A DNA stretch of 22,248 nt, from positions 1-22,248 of the forward strand of contig CAZTQN010000048.1 in NCBI GenBank assembly GCA_964615765.1. The letters are read 5' to 3'. The DNA is from CAZTQN01 sp964615765. Its GTDB lineage: Bacteria; Planctomycetota; Phycisphaerae; Phycisphaerales; UBA1924. The notes below the pieces were generated by a model. The model did not search any database. It was not told the origin of the DNA and saw only the letters and a program-made list of their open reading frames with translations. A program made the translations under genes and the position numbers. Below are positions 1-7,467 of the stretch, one piece after another (within the stretch, counting starts at the first letter, position 1; each line of letters starts with the position of its first letter).

Positions 1-360
1 CTCGATGCCCTTGGCGGCGTCGATGACCATGACGGCGGAATCGACGGCGGTGAGGACGCGGTAGGTGTCCTCGCTGAAATCCTTGTGGCCCGGGGTGTCG
101 AGGAGGTTGACGCGGAAGCCGTTGTAATCGAACTGGAGGACGGTGGAGGAGATGGAGATGCCGCGCTGCTTTTCGATCTCCATCCAGTCGGAGGTGGTGG
201 AGCGCTGGTTCTTGCGGGCGGTGACGGAGCCGGCGAGCTGGATCTGCCCGCCGTAGAGGAGGAACTTCTCGGTGAGGGTGGTCTTCCCGGCGTCGGGGTG
301 GGAGATGATGGCGAAGGTTCGCCGCGGGGCGAGGGAGGATGGAGCGCCGGCGTCAGACAT
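1..360 (-). CDS. prfC: Peptide chain release factor 3 (RF3), N-terminal part, cut by window edge
   Basis: This is the first 120 codons of a translational GTPase, open to the left edge. The reading shows the P-loop (G1) SHPDAGKTT near residues 20-28, the switch I stretch QRSTTSDWMEIEKQRGIS, the G3 motif DTPGHKDFSEDTYR and then VMVIDAAKGIE. This arrangement is typical of RF3 rather than EF-G, LepA or TypA, particularly SDWMEIEKQRGISI and GHKDFSEDTYR. RF3 recycles RF1/RF2 from the ribosome after peptide release. The ATG at 358-360 sits 16 bases after the proA stop, so the gene is probably the third gene of a proB-proA-prfC transcript. Only the start of the GTPase domain can be seen; the C-terminal RF3 domain lies outside the window. 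Confidence 0.93.
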   Translation of the reverse strand, partial: MSDAGAPSSLAPRRTFAIISHPDAGKTTLTEKFLLYGGQIQLAGSVTARKNQRSTTSDWMEIEKQRGISISSTVLQFDYNGFRVNLLDTPGHKDFSEDTYRVLTAVDSAVMVIDAAKGIE

Positions 361-376
361 GGGGGGCGATGGTAGT

Positions 377-1663
377 TCAGCGGGTCTGGCCGTCGCCGTG
401 GACGATCCAGCGCTGGGTGGTGAGTTCTTCGAGGCCCATGGGCCCGTAGGCGTGGATGCGGCTGGTGGAGATGCCGATCTCGGCGCCCAGGCCCAGCTGG
501 AACCCGTCGTTGAAGCGGGTGCTGGCGTTGACCAGGACGCAGGAGGAGCCGACCTCGCGCGTGAAGCGTTCGGCGGCGCCGGCGGGGGCGAGGTCGCGGG
601 TGACGATCGCGTCGGTGTGGCTGGAGCCGTAGGTCGCGATGTGCTCGATGGCCTGGTCGATGGAATCGACGATGCGCATGGCGACGGTGAGGTCAAGGAA
701 CTCGCGCCCGAAGTCTTCCGGGAGCGCGGGCGCGGCGGACGGGGCCAGCGCCTTGACCAGCGGCGACGCGCGCACGGCGACGCCGGCGGCGACGAACGCG
801 TTCACCAGACGCGGGACGAAGACGTCGGCGATGTCCTTGTGCACCAGCACGCACTCGAGCGCGTTGCACGTCGCGGGGGCGCTGGTCTTGGCGGTGAGGC
901 AGATGCGTTCGGCGATGTCGAGGTCGGCGGCGGCGTCGACGTAGACGTGGCAGACGCCGTGGAAGTGCTGGATGGTGGGGATGCGGGAGCGCTCGTGCAC
1001 GAAGCGGATGAGTTCGGGCCCGCCGCGGGGGATGACCAGGTCGATGCAGTCGGTGAGCGTGAGCAGGCGCTCGGTGACGTCGCGACCGGAGCCGGAGATG
1101 GAGGCGACGGCGGCGGTGGGCAGGTCGTGGTCGGCGAGCGCGCTGTGGGCGATGTCGGCGAGGGCGGCGTTGGAGCGTTCAGCCTCGCGCCCGCCCTTGA
1201 GGATACAGGCGTTGCCGGCCTTGAAGCAGAGCGCGAAGGCGTCGACCGTCACGCCCGGGCGAGCTTCGTAGATCATGGCGATCACGCCGAGCGGCGCGCG
1301 GACCTTGCGAACGCGCAGGCCGCTGGGCACGGTGGAATCACGCGTGACGAGCCCGACGGGGTCGGGCAGCGCGGCGACGGCGCGAACGCCGGCGGCGAGC
1401 TGCGCGACGGAACGGTCGGTGAGCGCGAGGCGCTGGAGCTTGGCCTGCGGGAGGCCGGCGGTGGCGGCGGCGTCAAGATCGGCGCGGTTGGCGGCGACGA
1501 TGTCGCCAGAGCGGGCTTCGAGGCCGGCGGCGAGGGCTTCGAGCACGGCGTTCTTGCGGTCCGTCGAGAGGCTCGCCGTCACGCGGGCGGCGGCCCGCGC
1601 GGCGCGGGCCGTGTCGACGATGCTGTCGGGCGTGATCGGCGTGATCGGATTGATCGGGCTCAT
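377..1663 (-). CDS. proA: Glutamate-5-semialdehyde dehydrogenase (gamma-glutamyl phosphate reductase)
   Basis: This enzyme performs the second step of proline synthesis: NADPH-dependent reduction of gamma-glutamyl phosphate to glutamate-5-semialdehyde in the cytoplasm. The 428-residue product is close to the usual ~417. It has the aldehyde-dehydrogenase-superfamily landmarks of ProA: RAPLGVIAMIYEARPGVTVD (about 122-141), KAGNACILKGGREA, IPRGGPELIRFV, and the catalytic cysteine C266 in SAPATCNALECVLVHKD. The end has NASTRFNDGFQLGLGAEIGIST and GPMGLEELTTQRWIV, both standard. The chosen ATG overlaps the proB TGA as ATGA (1660-1663), which argues for translational coupling. A longer in-frame extension upstream lies inside proB and is Arg/Pro-rich out-of-frame sequence, so it was rejected. 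The N-terminus has a short Ile-Asn/Thr-Pro repeat, likely unstructured. Confidence 0.97.
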   Translation of the reverse strand: MSPINPITPITPDSIVDTARAARAAARVTASLSTDRKNAVLEALAAGLEARSGDIVAANRADLDAAATAGLPQAKLQRLALTDRSVAQLAAGVRAVAALPDPVGLVTRDSTVPSGLRVRKVRAPLGVIAMIYEARPGVTVDAFALCFKAGNACILKGGREAERSNAALADIAHSALADHDLPTAAVASISGSGRDVTERLLTLTDCIDLVIPRGGPELIRFVHERSRIPTIQHFHGVCHVYVDAAADLDIAERICLTAKTSAPATCNALECVLVHKDIADVFVPRLVNAFVAAGVAVRASPLVKALAPSAAPALPEDFGREFLDLTVAMRIVDSIDQAIEHIATYGSSHTDAIVTRDLAPAGAAERFTREVGSSCVLVNASTRFNDGFQLGLGAEIGISTSRIHAYGPMGLEELTTQRWIVHGDGQTR

Positions 1664-2883
1664 CGTGCGCGGTCTTTCGAAGTGGCCCGGGATCGTCGGC
1701 GGACGAGGGGCGGAGCACCGATGCCCGCGCTCTCCAAGAGGACGAGTTGATCGCGGTGCACGACCTCGTCGCGGTAGGTGTAGCCGAGCAGGGTGGGGAT
1801 GTCGGCGCTGCGCTTGCCGGCGATGGCGGCGACTTCGCGGGCGCTGTAGGACGCGATGCCGCGGGCGAAGGCGTGGCGGTGGAGGTCTTGCAGTTCGACG
1901 AGGGCGCCGATGTCGAACTCGCCGTGCACTTCGCGCACGCCGCCGGGGAGGAGGCTGGCCCCCCGCTGCTCGACGGCGCGGCGGGCGCCGTCGTCGACGA
2001 CGATGGTGCCCTGCGGGCGGGCGGAGAAGCCGATCCACTTCTTGCGGGCGGCGGCAGCGCGGGCGGCGCTGGCGGGCGGGAAGAGCGTGCCGAGCGGCTC
2101 GCCGTGAACGATGCGGCGAACGACGTCGGGCTCGGCGCCGTGGGCGATGACGGCGCGCACGCCGAGGGCGGCGGCCGTGCAGGCGGCGCGGACCTTTGTG
2201 GCCATGCCCCCGACGCCGGTGTCGGTCTTGTCGGGCTGGACGTGGCGCAGCGCTTCGGCGAGGGAGCGGATCTCGGGGACGATCACGGGCGCTCGCGGCT
2301 TGGGCCCGGCGCGCGGCGCGGGGGCGTCGATATCCCAGACGCCGGCGACGCTGGAGAGGATGAGCAAGAGATCGGCGTCGACGAGGCTGGCGACCATGGC
2401 GCCGAGGTGATCGTTGTCGCCGAGTTTGATCTCTTCGAAGCTGACGCTGTCGTTCTCGTTGATGATGGGGACGACGCCGGCGCGGAGGAGCGTGTCGAGC
2501 GTGTTGCGGGCGTTGAGGAAGCGGGCGCGGTGGTCGAGGTCGTCGGCGGTGAGGAGGACCTGCGCGACGGCGCGCGGGCGACCCGGGGCGGCGCGGAAGG
2601 CATCGGCGTAGGCGTCCATCAGCACGGGCTGGCCGACGGCGGCGGCGGCCTGCTTGCCCATGATGTCCTTCGGCGGGCGATCCAGGCCCAGCGCGCGGAA
2701 ACCGGACGCGACGGCGCCGCTGGAGACGATCACGACGGCGACGCCGGGCGGAGCGTCGAGCACGGCGCGGACGTCGGCGACGATCCGCGCGACGGCGGAC
2801 GGGTCGATCGCGCCCGCCTTGGTGATGACGGCGCTGCCGATCTTGACGACGACCCGACGGGGGATGGACCAGTCCGCACGCAT
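1660..2883 (-). CDS. proB: Glutamate 5-kinase with PUA domain
   Basis: ATP-dependent phosphorylation of glutamate, the first and normally proline-inhibited step of proline synthesis. The 407-residue product has an amino-acid-kinase domain (about 10-265): VVVKIGSAVIT at 11-21, IVSSGAVASG at 52-61, NENDSVSFEEIKLGDNDHLG around 142-161 (substrate and feedback site) and TGVGGMATK at 222-230. A C-terminal PUA domain follows (about 291-370, starting GTIVVDDGARRAV). This is the two-domain architecture of E. coli ProB (367 aa); the extra length is an Arg-rich tail. The ATG at 2881-2883 was chosen because it puts the conserved beta strand at residue 11. No clear Shine-Dalgarno sequence precedes it. The TGA overlaps the proA ATG. 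The hand-off of an unstable phosphate intermediate makes a coupled proBA unit sensible. Confidence 0.97.
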   Translation of the reverse strand: MRADWSIPRRVVVKIGSAVITKAGAIDPSAVARIVADVRAVLDAPPGVAVVIVSSGAVASGFRALGLDRPPKDIMGKQAAAAVGQPVLMDAYADAFRAAPGRPRAVAQVLLTADDLDHRARFLNARNTLDTLLRAGVVPIINENDSVSFEEIKLGDNDHLGAMVASLVDADLLLILSSVAGVWDIDAPAPRAGPKPRAPVIVPEIRSLAEALRHVQPDKTDTGVGGMATKVRAACTAAALGVRAVIAHGAEPDVVRRIVHGEPLGTLFPPASAARAAAARKKWIGFSARPQGTIVVDDGARRAVEQRGASLLPGGVREVHGEFDIGALVELQDLHRHAFARGIASYSAREVAAIAGKRSADIPTLLGYTYRDEVVHRDQLVLLESAGIGAPPLVRRRSRATSKDRAR

Positions 2884-2977
2884 GCGGCGGAGGGTATTCG
2901 CCGAACGCGGGCGGGGTGTGCTGTGCTGCGGGGTTTCCTGCGTGCCAGCGTCGGCAAGGACCCTACGATGCGGAGTT

Positions 2978-4285
2978 ATGCAGACCTCCAGCACGGCGAC
3001 GTCAGCACCCAGGTTTACCGCGGCCCTGTCCGGGCATCTGGACGCGATCGCGGCCGCCGATCATGCGGCGGAAACTGTCCTGGCCGGGCTGGGCGGGATG
3101 CCCGTCGACCTGGGCGTGGTGTTCTTCTCGTCGCACCACGCGCACCAGGCGATGGGTGTGGTCGCGGCGCTGCGGTCGCGCCTCAAGCCGGGCGTGCTGA
3201 TCGGGTGCTCCGCCGAGATGGTCATGGGCGGCGAGACGGAGATGGAGGGCGTGCCGGGGCTGACGCTGATGGGGGCGTCGCTGCCGGGCGTGCGGCTGCA
3301 CACGTTCGGGACGGCGGCCGTGCCGACGGTGCGGGATGATGCGCCGGAAGATCTAGACCAGGTCGCGAAGGTGGCGGGGTTCGGGGAGGATCATCGCGCG
3401 ACGCTGCTCTTGGCCGATCCGTTCTCGACGCCGTCGGGCGCGATTCTGCCGGCGCTGGCCAAGGCGCGGAACAAGCATGGGCGGGCGCGATCGACGGATT
3501 CGCGGCCCAGCCCGATCATCGGCGGGTTCGCGTCGAGCGCGGGACGACCCGGCGGGAACGTGATCATCGTCAACGATCAGATCTCCAACGCGGGGGGCGT
3601 CGGGTTGAGCATGAGCGGGAACATCCGCGTCGACTCGCTGGTGAGCCAGGGGTGCAAGCCGATCGGCACGCCGATGGTGGTGACGGCGGGCAAGGGGCAG
3701 ATGATCACGCAGCTCGGCGGGCGGCCGGCGCTCGAAGTGCTGAGCGGGTTCCTGGATGCGCTCGACATGAACGAGCGGCAGAAACTGCGGGGCGGGCTGT
3801 ACATCGGGCGGGCGATCAATGAGTACAAGAAGCGGTTCGGGCGGGACGATTTCCTGATCCGGAACGTGATCGGCGTGGAGCGGGGGCAGAAGGCGGTCGC
3901 CGTCGCGGACATCATCAATGTCGGGCAGACGGTGCAGTTCCACATCCGCGATGCGCAGACGGCGGGGGAGGATCTGGCGCTGCTGCTGGATGCGCAGAAG
4001 CTGCACGACGCGCCGCTGGGCGTGCTGACGTTCAACTGCAACGGTCGGGGGACGCGGCTGTTTGGCACGCCACACCATGACGCGGCGGCGATCGCGCGGG
4101 CGTTTGCGCCGGCGGTGGAAGCGCCGCAGCAGGCGCGCGGGGGCGAAGCGCTGCCCCCGCCGAGCGGGCACGTGCCGCTGGCGGGGCTGTTCTGCGCGGG
4201 CGAAATCGGCCCGATCGGGGACGAGGTGTTCGTGCACGGGCAGACGCTGGCGGCGGCGCTGTTCCGGCGGGCGGAGATGGTGTGA
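2978..4285 (+). CDS. FIST-domain signal-sensing protein
   Basis: A 435-residue soluble protein with FIST_N (about 35-235) followed by FIST_C (about 245-420). Family-typical stretches are VFFSSHHAHQA, LIGCSAEMVMGG, PIIGGFASSAG, GVGLSMSGNIRVDSLVSQGC and, near the end, LAGLFCAGEIGPIGDEVFVH. FIST domains are proposed small-ligand (possibly amino acid) binding modules, usually linked to signalling proteins. Here no kinase, cyclase or receiver domain is fused. The gene is divergent from proBA across 94 bases with no promoter I can name. The ATG at 2978 has only a close GGAG (2972-2975), so the start is moderately certain. There is no signal peptide or membrane segment. The stop lies 3 bases from the stop of the convergent downstream gene, leaving no room for a terminator. 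The ligand is unknown. Confidence 0.88.
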   Translation: MQTSSTATSAPRFTAALSGHLDAIAAADHAAETVLAGLGGMPVDLGVVFFSSHHAHQAMGVVAALRSRLKPGVLIGCSAEMVMGGETEMEGVPGLTLMGASLPGVRLHTFGTAAVPTVRDDAPEDLDQVAKVAGFGEDHRATLLLADPFSTPSGAILPALAKARNKHGRARSTDSRPSPIIGGFASSAGRPGGNVIIVNDQISNAGGVGLSMSGNIRVDSLVSQGCKPIGTPMVVTAGKGQMITQLGGRPALEVLSGFLDALDMNERQKLRGGLYIGRAINEYKKRFGRDDFLIRNVIGVERGQKAVAVADIINVGQTVQFHIRDAQTAGEDLALLLDAQKLHDAPLGVLTFNCNGRGTRLFGTPHHDAAAIARAFAPAVEAPQQARGGEALPPPSGHVPLAGLFCAGEIGPIGDEVFVHGQTLAAALFRRAEMV

Positions 4286-4288
4286 CGG

Positions 4289-5065
4289 TCAGGGGCAGCG
4301 CCACTCGTACGCGGGCAACTGCGGCTGCAGATCGCCCGCCTCCTCGATGATGTCATCCATCAACTTGGCGGCACGCTCGACGAACTCGATGCCCTTGGTG
4401 TCGGTCGGCGCGGTGGAAAGAAACGCCTCTTTGCTTTCGCTGGAGACGAGGTTGTACTTCGCGCGGGCGTTTGCGGGAATGTCTTTGTTGTCCTGCGCGG
4501 ACGCGGAGATATGGCCGCGTCCGGACTTGACGTACACGAGATGCTCGTGCTTGTCAGGGCGGTTGCCGTCCGGTGTTGCGACGGCGAAGAACTCCGTCGC
4601 ATACGTGCCGGTGATGAGCGTGCGCAGGAAGACGATGCGGTACCAGTTGCGAACGTTGTCCGCGTCCTGAGCCGCGAGCGCCCGCTGTGGCGTTTGCTTC
4701 GCGTCATAGACGCGGCGGACGCCGATCCAGCCGGAGTTCACCGTGAGATAGCCCGGGAACTTGCCGTCTTCGAGGTGCGGCGCTGGCGGGTCGAGTGGGG
4801 CTTCCTTGATGCGGGATTCGTCCGGAGCCAAGGGCGGCTTGGTCTCGATGAGACCACCACAGACGATGTCGTACTTGCGGTCTTCGACGGTGTAGCCGCG
4901 ATAGTACAGGTAGTTCATCCCGTCGAGCGTAATGGCGATCGGCTGAGGGCAGATGACGGGGCAGACGACGCCGTTATCACTTTGGGCGGGCGACGCCGCC
5001 CCAGAGGCTTCGGTTCGCGGACCCATCAGAGTGAGCAGGGCGGTGGTGAGGACCAGAACGCTCAT
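4289..5065 (-). CDS. Predicted secreted protein of unknown function
   Basis: A 258-residue protein I do not recognise. Residues 2-14 (SVLVLTTALLTLM) followed by small residues ending near ASGAASPAQS look like a Sec signal peptide, so it is probably exported. The mature part has cysteines at 35, 39 and 69 and one near the C-terminus (C257), a Tyr-rich stretch (GMNYLYYRGYTVEDRKYD), and a mixed charged body with no repeats or membrane helix. The ATG at 5063-5065 is preceded by GGAGG with an 8-base spacer, a good ribosome binding site. The start lies inside the current 3' end of the kinase gene (89-base overlap), but an ATGA at 5062-5065 suggests that the kinase originally ended exactly here. Co-transcription with the CHASE2 kinase is likely; the functional link is inference only. 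Confidence 0.75.
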   Translation of the reverse strand: MSVLVLTTALLTLMGPRTEASGAASPAQSDNGVVCPVICPQPIAITLDGMNYLYYRGYTVEDRKYDIVCGGLIETKPPLAPDESRIKEAPLDPPAPHLEDGKFPGYLTVNSGWIGVRRVYDAKQTPQRALAAQDADNVRNWYRIVFLRTLITGTYATEFFAVATPDGNRPDKHEHLVYVKSGRGHISASAQDNKDIPANARAKYNLVSSESKEAFLSTAPTDTKGIEFVERAAKLMDDIIEEAGDLQPQLPAYEWRCP

Positions 5066-7376
5066 CGGGAGGACCTCCAGAGGATGCGGCGAAGGACGCC
5101 GCGGCTGGCGTGCGGGCCAGCGGGAGCAGCGCGATGCCGGCCACGAGGCCGAGCAGCGCGGCGAGAGAGCCGGGGGCGGGGTGGATGAAGACGTGGGCGA
5201 TGGCGAGCGTGAGCAGGCAAGCGCCGGTGACGGCGAGGATGAGAGCGGGTGCGGCGAGGGCGGCCGCGATGGCGCGGGCGCGGGGCGTGCGGAGGCGCGG
5301 CTGGCGCGGCGTGCCGTGAACCGCGAGGCGTCCGCCGACGAGCACGCCGGCGCCCGCGGCGAGGATGAGCGCGAGCCAGTTGGCGCTGTCGCCGCCGGCG
5401 CGGGCGCTCGAGCCGGTGATGAGCGTCTGGATGGCGGCGGCCTGCAGGTCGCACCCGGGGGCGGTTCGGCCAGCGTGGCGTTGAAGGTCGGGCCCGGCCC
5501 GGCCGTCGCCGACGACGACCACCTTGCCGGCGAAATCGGACGCGTTGACGGCGGGCGGCGCGGCGACCACGGAGCCCAGCGTGCGGGGCTCGATCGGCAA
5601 GTTGAACCAGGCGTCGAGATCGATGATGAAGGATGCGACACGGTCACCCGGCGCGATGCCGGCCAGGGGCGCGAGCGCGTCGGTCTGCACCGCGCAGCCG
5701 GGCAGGATCACGACGGGCGTCATCGACGGCTCGGCCGCCGGCCCGGGCTTGCGGGCGAAGACCTCGACGGTGTTGGCATCATCGGGCGAGACGCGTGCAA
5801 CCGGCACACGGCCGGGAGCCTTGCTCGCGACGTACGTCAGGAGGGCGAAGCTGGGGACGGGCGGGTCGGGGACGCGTTCAACGAAGAGCGGGAGAATGGG
5901 GTGCGGGTTCGCGTTGATGATGCTCACCGGGCCGGAGAGAACGCCGGGGACGGAATAGAGATCGCGCGACGGCCCGCCGTAGCGGTGGCCGGCCTGATTC
6001 CAGCCTGAGTCGGCGATGACGACGCTGACGCCGTCGGCGGTGAGATCGGCGATGGCTTTGGCGAGAATCGGGTCGGTGGGGCGCGGGCCGTGGAAGAACA
6101 AGTCGAGCGCGACGACGCTCGGGCGCGCGGGGCGGAGCGCGACCAGCAGGTCGGCGACGGCGGCGCGGATATTCGGCATCGGCGGCATTGCGGGTGCCGC
6201 GGTCGCCTGCGGCGCATCGGGCGCAGGTGGGTAGGGCGCGAGGCACGCGTCGGTCATTCGCACGACGCGGACGTCGGGTATCGCCGTGATGGTCGGGATC
6301 GACGCGGATATCAGCGATTGCGGGACGGGCACGCCGGAGGGGAACGCGTTCCAGATCAGCGTGTTGCTCAGCAGCGCGGCGAGCGGCGTGCACACGGCGA
6401 CCAGCGCGGCGGCGGCGAGGCGCGGGTGACGGGTCCGGCGGTCACGCCACCACGCGGCGGCCCGGCGCAGGGGAGACGAGCGCCAGCGCACGAGCGCGGC
6501 GATGAGGTCATCGACGGACGCAAAGCGGCTCGGGAAGGCGTCGAGCCGCGCTTCGGCGCGGTTGATGATGGCGAGCAGTTCGTCGTCGACCTGCGCGTGC
6601 AGGTTGGCGCTTTGAGCAAAGAGCATGTCCCGCAGGATGACGCCGAGGGCGTAGACGTCGGTGCTGACGATCGGGCCGCGCCAGGTGTGGCCGGCTTCGC
6701 GGTACTCGGGCGGGAGGTATCGCAGGGTGCCGCCCACGGCGGGCGGTGCGGGCGGGAGGAAGCCCGCGATGCAGCGGGAGAGCCCGAAGTCGAGGATCTT
6801 CGGGAACGGGCGGCCGTTGACCGACACGACGGCGATGTTGCCGGGCTTGAGGTCGCCGTGCACGACCTGGCTCGCGTGCGCGTGCGCGACGGCGCGGCAC
6901 ACCTCGATGAACAGGTCGATGTGGTCCGTGAGCGAAAGCGTCGCGAGAAGCTCGGCGTCGTTCAGCGCGTGGTGCTCCTCGATCCACTCCATGGCGAAGT
7001 ACGGGAGGTGCTGATCGGCGAGAGGGAAGCGGCCGGCGCTGTAGAGCGTGACGATGCCCGGGTGCCGGGCGCGGAGCGCATTGGCGATCTCGAGATCGAA
7101 CTGGGCGAGGGTGCTTTCGTCGATGCGGTCGGTGCGGAGGACCTTGATCGCGACTGGCTGATCGTGCAGCGCGGTGTGATAAGCCTTGAAGACCCAGCCG
7201 AAGCCGCCGCGGCGGGGCGGGACGCGGGCGTCGATGCGGAAATCGCCAAGCCGCTCGGGGAGCGACGGGGGCGGCGTGATGTCGTGGGGCCAGGGCGGGG
7301 AGGCGCGCGGGCCCGTCGGCGGAACGTCGACTGCGGACGGGACGGGGATGTCGTTGAAGTCGTCGGCGCGCATCAT
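4977..7376 (-). CDS. Membrane Ser/Thr protein kinase with CHASE2 sensor domain (3' end probably frameshifted)
   Basis: As read, a 799-residue protein. The cytoplasmic kinase domain (about 45-300) has a degenerate glycine loop RRGGFGWVFKA, VAIK with Lys near 78, catalytic loop HGDLKPGN near 173-180 (HGD in place of HRD) and DFG near 196. It is followed by an Arg-rich stretch and a helix (about 320-342). A large extracytoplasmic region resembles CHASE2: SVVALDLFFHGPRPTD, VSVVIADSGWNQAG and FAGKVVVVGDGRAG. Three C-terminal helices follow (about 667-685, 704-730, 733-754). The order kinase-TM-CHASE2-3TM is known in planctomycete-type kinases. The start is ATG at 7374-7376; a GTG lies one codon upstream. 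Codons near 5455-5490 and after about 5110 look out of frame: the last ~30 residues are Gly/Ser/Arg-rich, and a neighbouring frame ends RGVLRRILWRSSR at 5062. The true product may therefore end near 5062. Confidence 0.88.
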   Translation of the reverse strand: MMRADDFNDIPVPSAVDVPPTGPRASPPWPHDITPPPSLPERLGDFRIDARVPPRRGGFGWVFKAYHTALHDQPVAIKVLRTDRIDESTLAQFDLEIANALRARHPGIVTLYSAGRFPLADQHLPYFAMEWIEEHHALNDAELLATLSLTDHIDLFIEVCRAVAHAHASQVVHGDLKPGNIAVVSVNGRPFPKILDFGLSRCIAGFLPPAPPAVGGTLRYLPPEYREAGHTWRGPIVSTDVYALGVILRDMLFAQSANLHAQVDDELLAIINRAEARLDAFPSRFASVDDLIAALVRWRSSPLRRAAAWWRDRRTRHPRLAAAALVAVCTPLAALLSNTLIWNAFPSGVPVPQSLISASIPTITAIPDVRVVRMTDACLAPYPPAPDAPQATAAPAMPPMPNIRAAVADLLVALRPARPSVVALDLFFHGPRPTDPILAKAIADLTADGVSVVIADSGWNQAGHRYGGPSRDLYSVPGVLSGPVSIINANPHPILPLFVERVPDPPVPSFALLTYVASKAPGRVPVARVSPDDANTVEVFARKPGPAAEPSMTPVVILPGCAVQTDALAPLAGIAPGDRVASFIIDLDAWFNLPIEPRTLGSVVAAPPAVNASDFAGKVVVVGDGRAGPDLQRHAGRTAPGCDLQAAAIQTLITGSSARAGGDSANWLALILAAGAGVLVGGRLAVHGTPRQPRLRTPRARAIAAALAAPALILAVTGACLLTLAIAHVFIHPAPGSLAALLGLVAGIALLPLARTPAAASFAASSGGPPDERSGPHHRPAHSDGSANRSLWGGVARPK

Positions 7377-7467
7377 CACTACTCGCGCTGGAAAGACGCG
7401 GTCGCCACGGTCGGTCGTTCGAGTCCACGCGCACGCGCCGTGGGTTTGAACGGAACCGGGTTACGAA

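Noticed and set aside
2884..2977. Divergent promoter between proB and the FIST gene
   Set aside because: A promoter must exist here, but I could not find a -10/-35 pair on either strand that stands out from the GC-rich background.
1747..3339. Long plus-strand open frame opposite proB and across the divergent gap
   Set aside because: Low-complexity antisense translation; it also conflicts with the FIST gene frame.
4977..5647. Extension of the 4289-5065 secreted protein gene upstream to 5647
   Set aside because: The extension is Ser/Pro/Arg-rich out-of-frame sequence of the kinase gene. The signal peptide and GGAGG site mark the start at 5065.
7377..7467. tRNA T-arm-like words (GTTCGAGTCC, GGTTTGAAC) in the gap between the kinase and fahA genes
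   Set aside because: The flanking bases cannot form a 5-bp T-stem, and no acceptor, D-arm or anticodon arm can be drawn around them.
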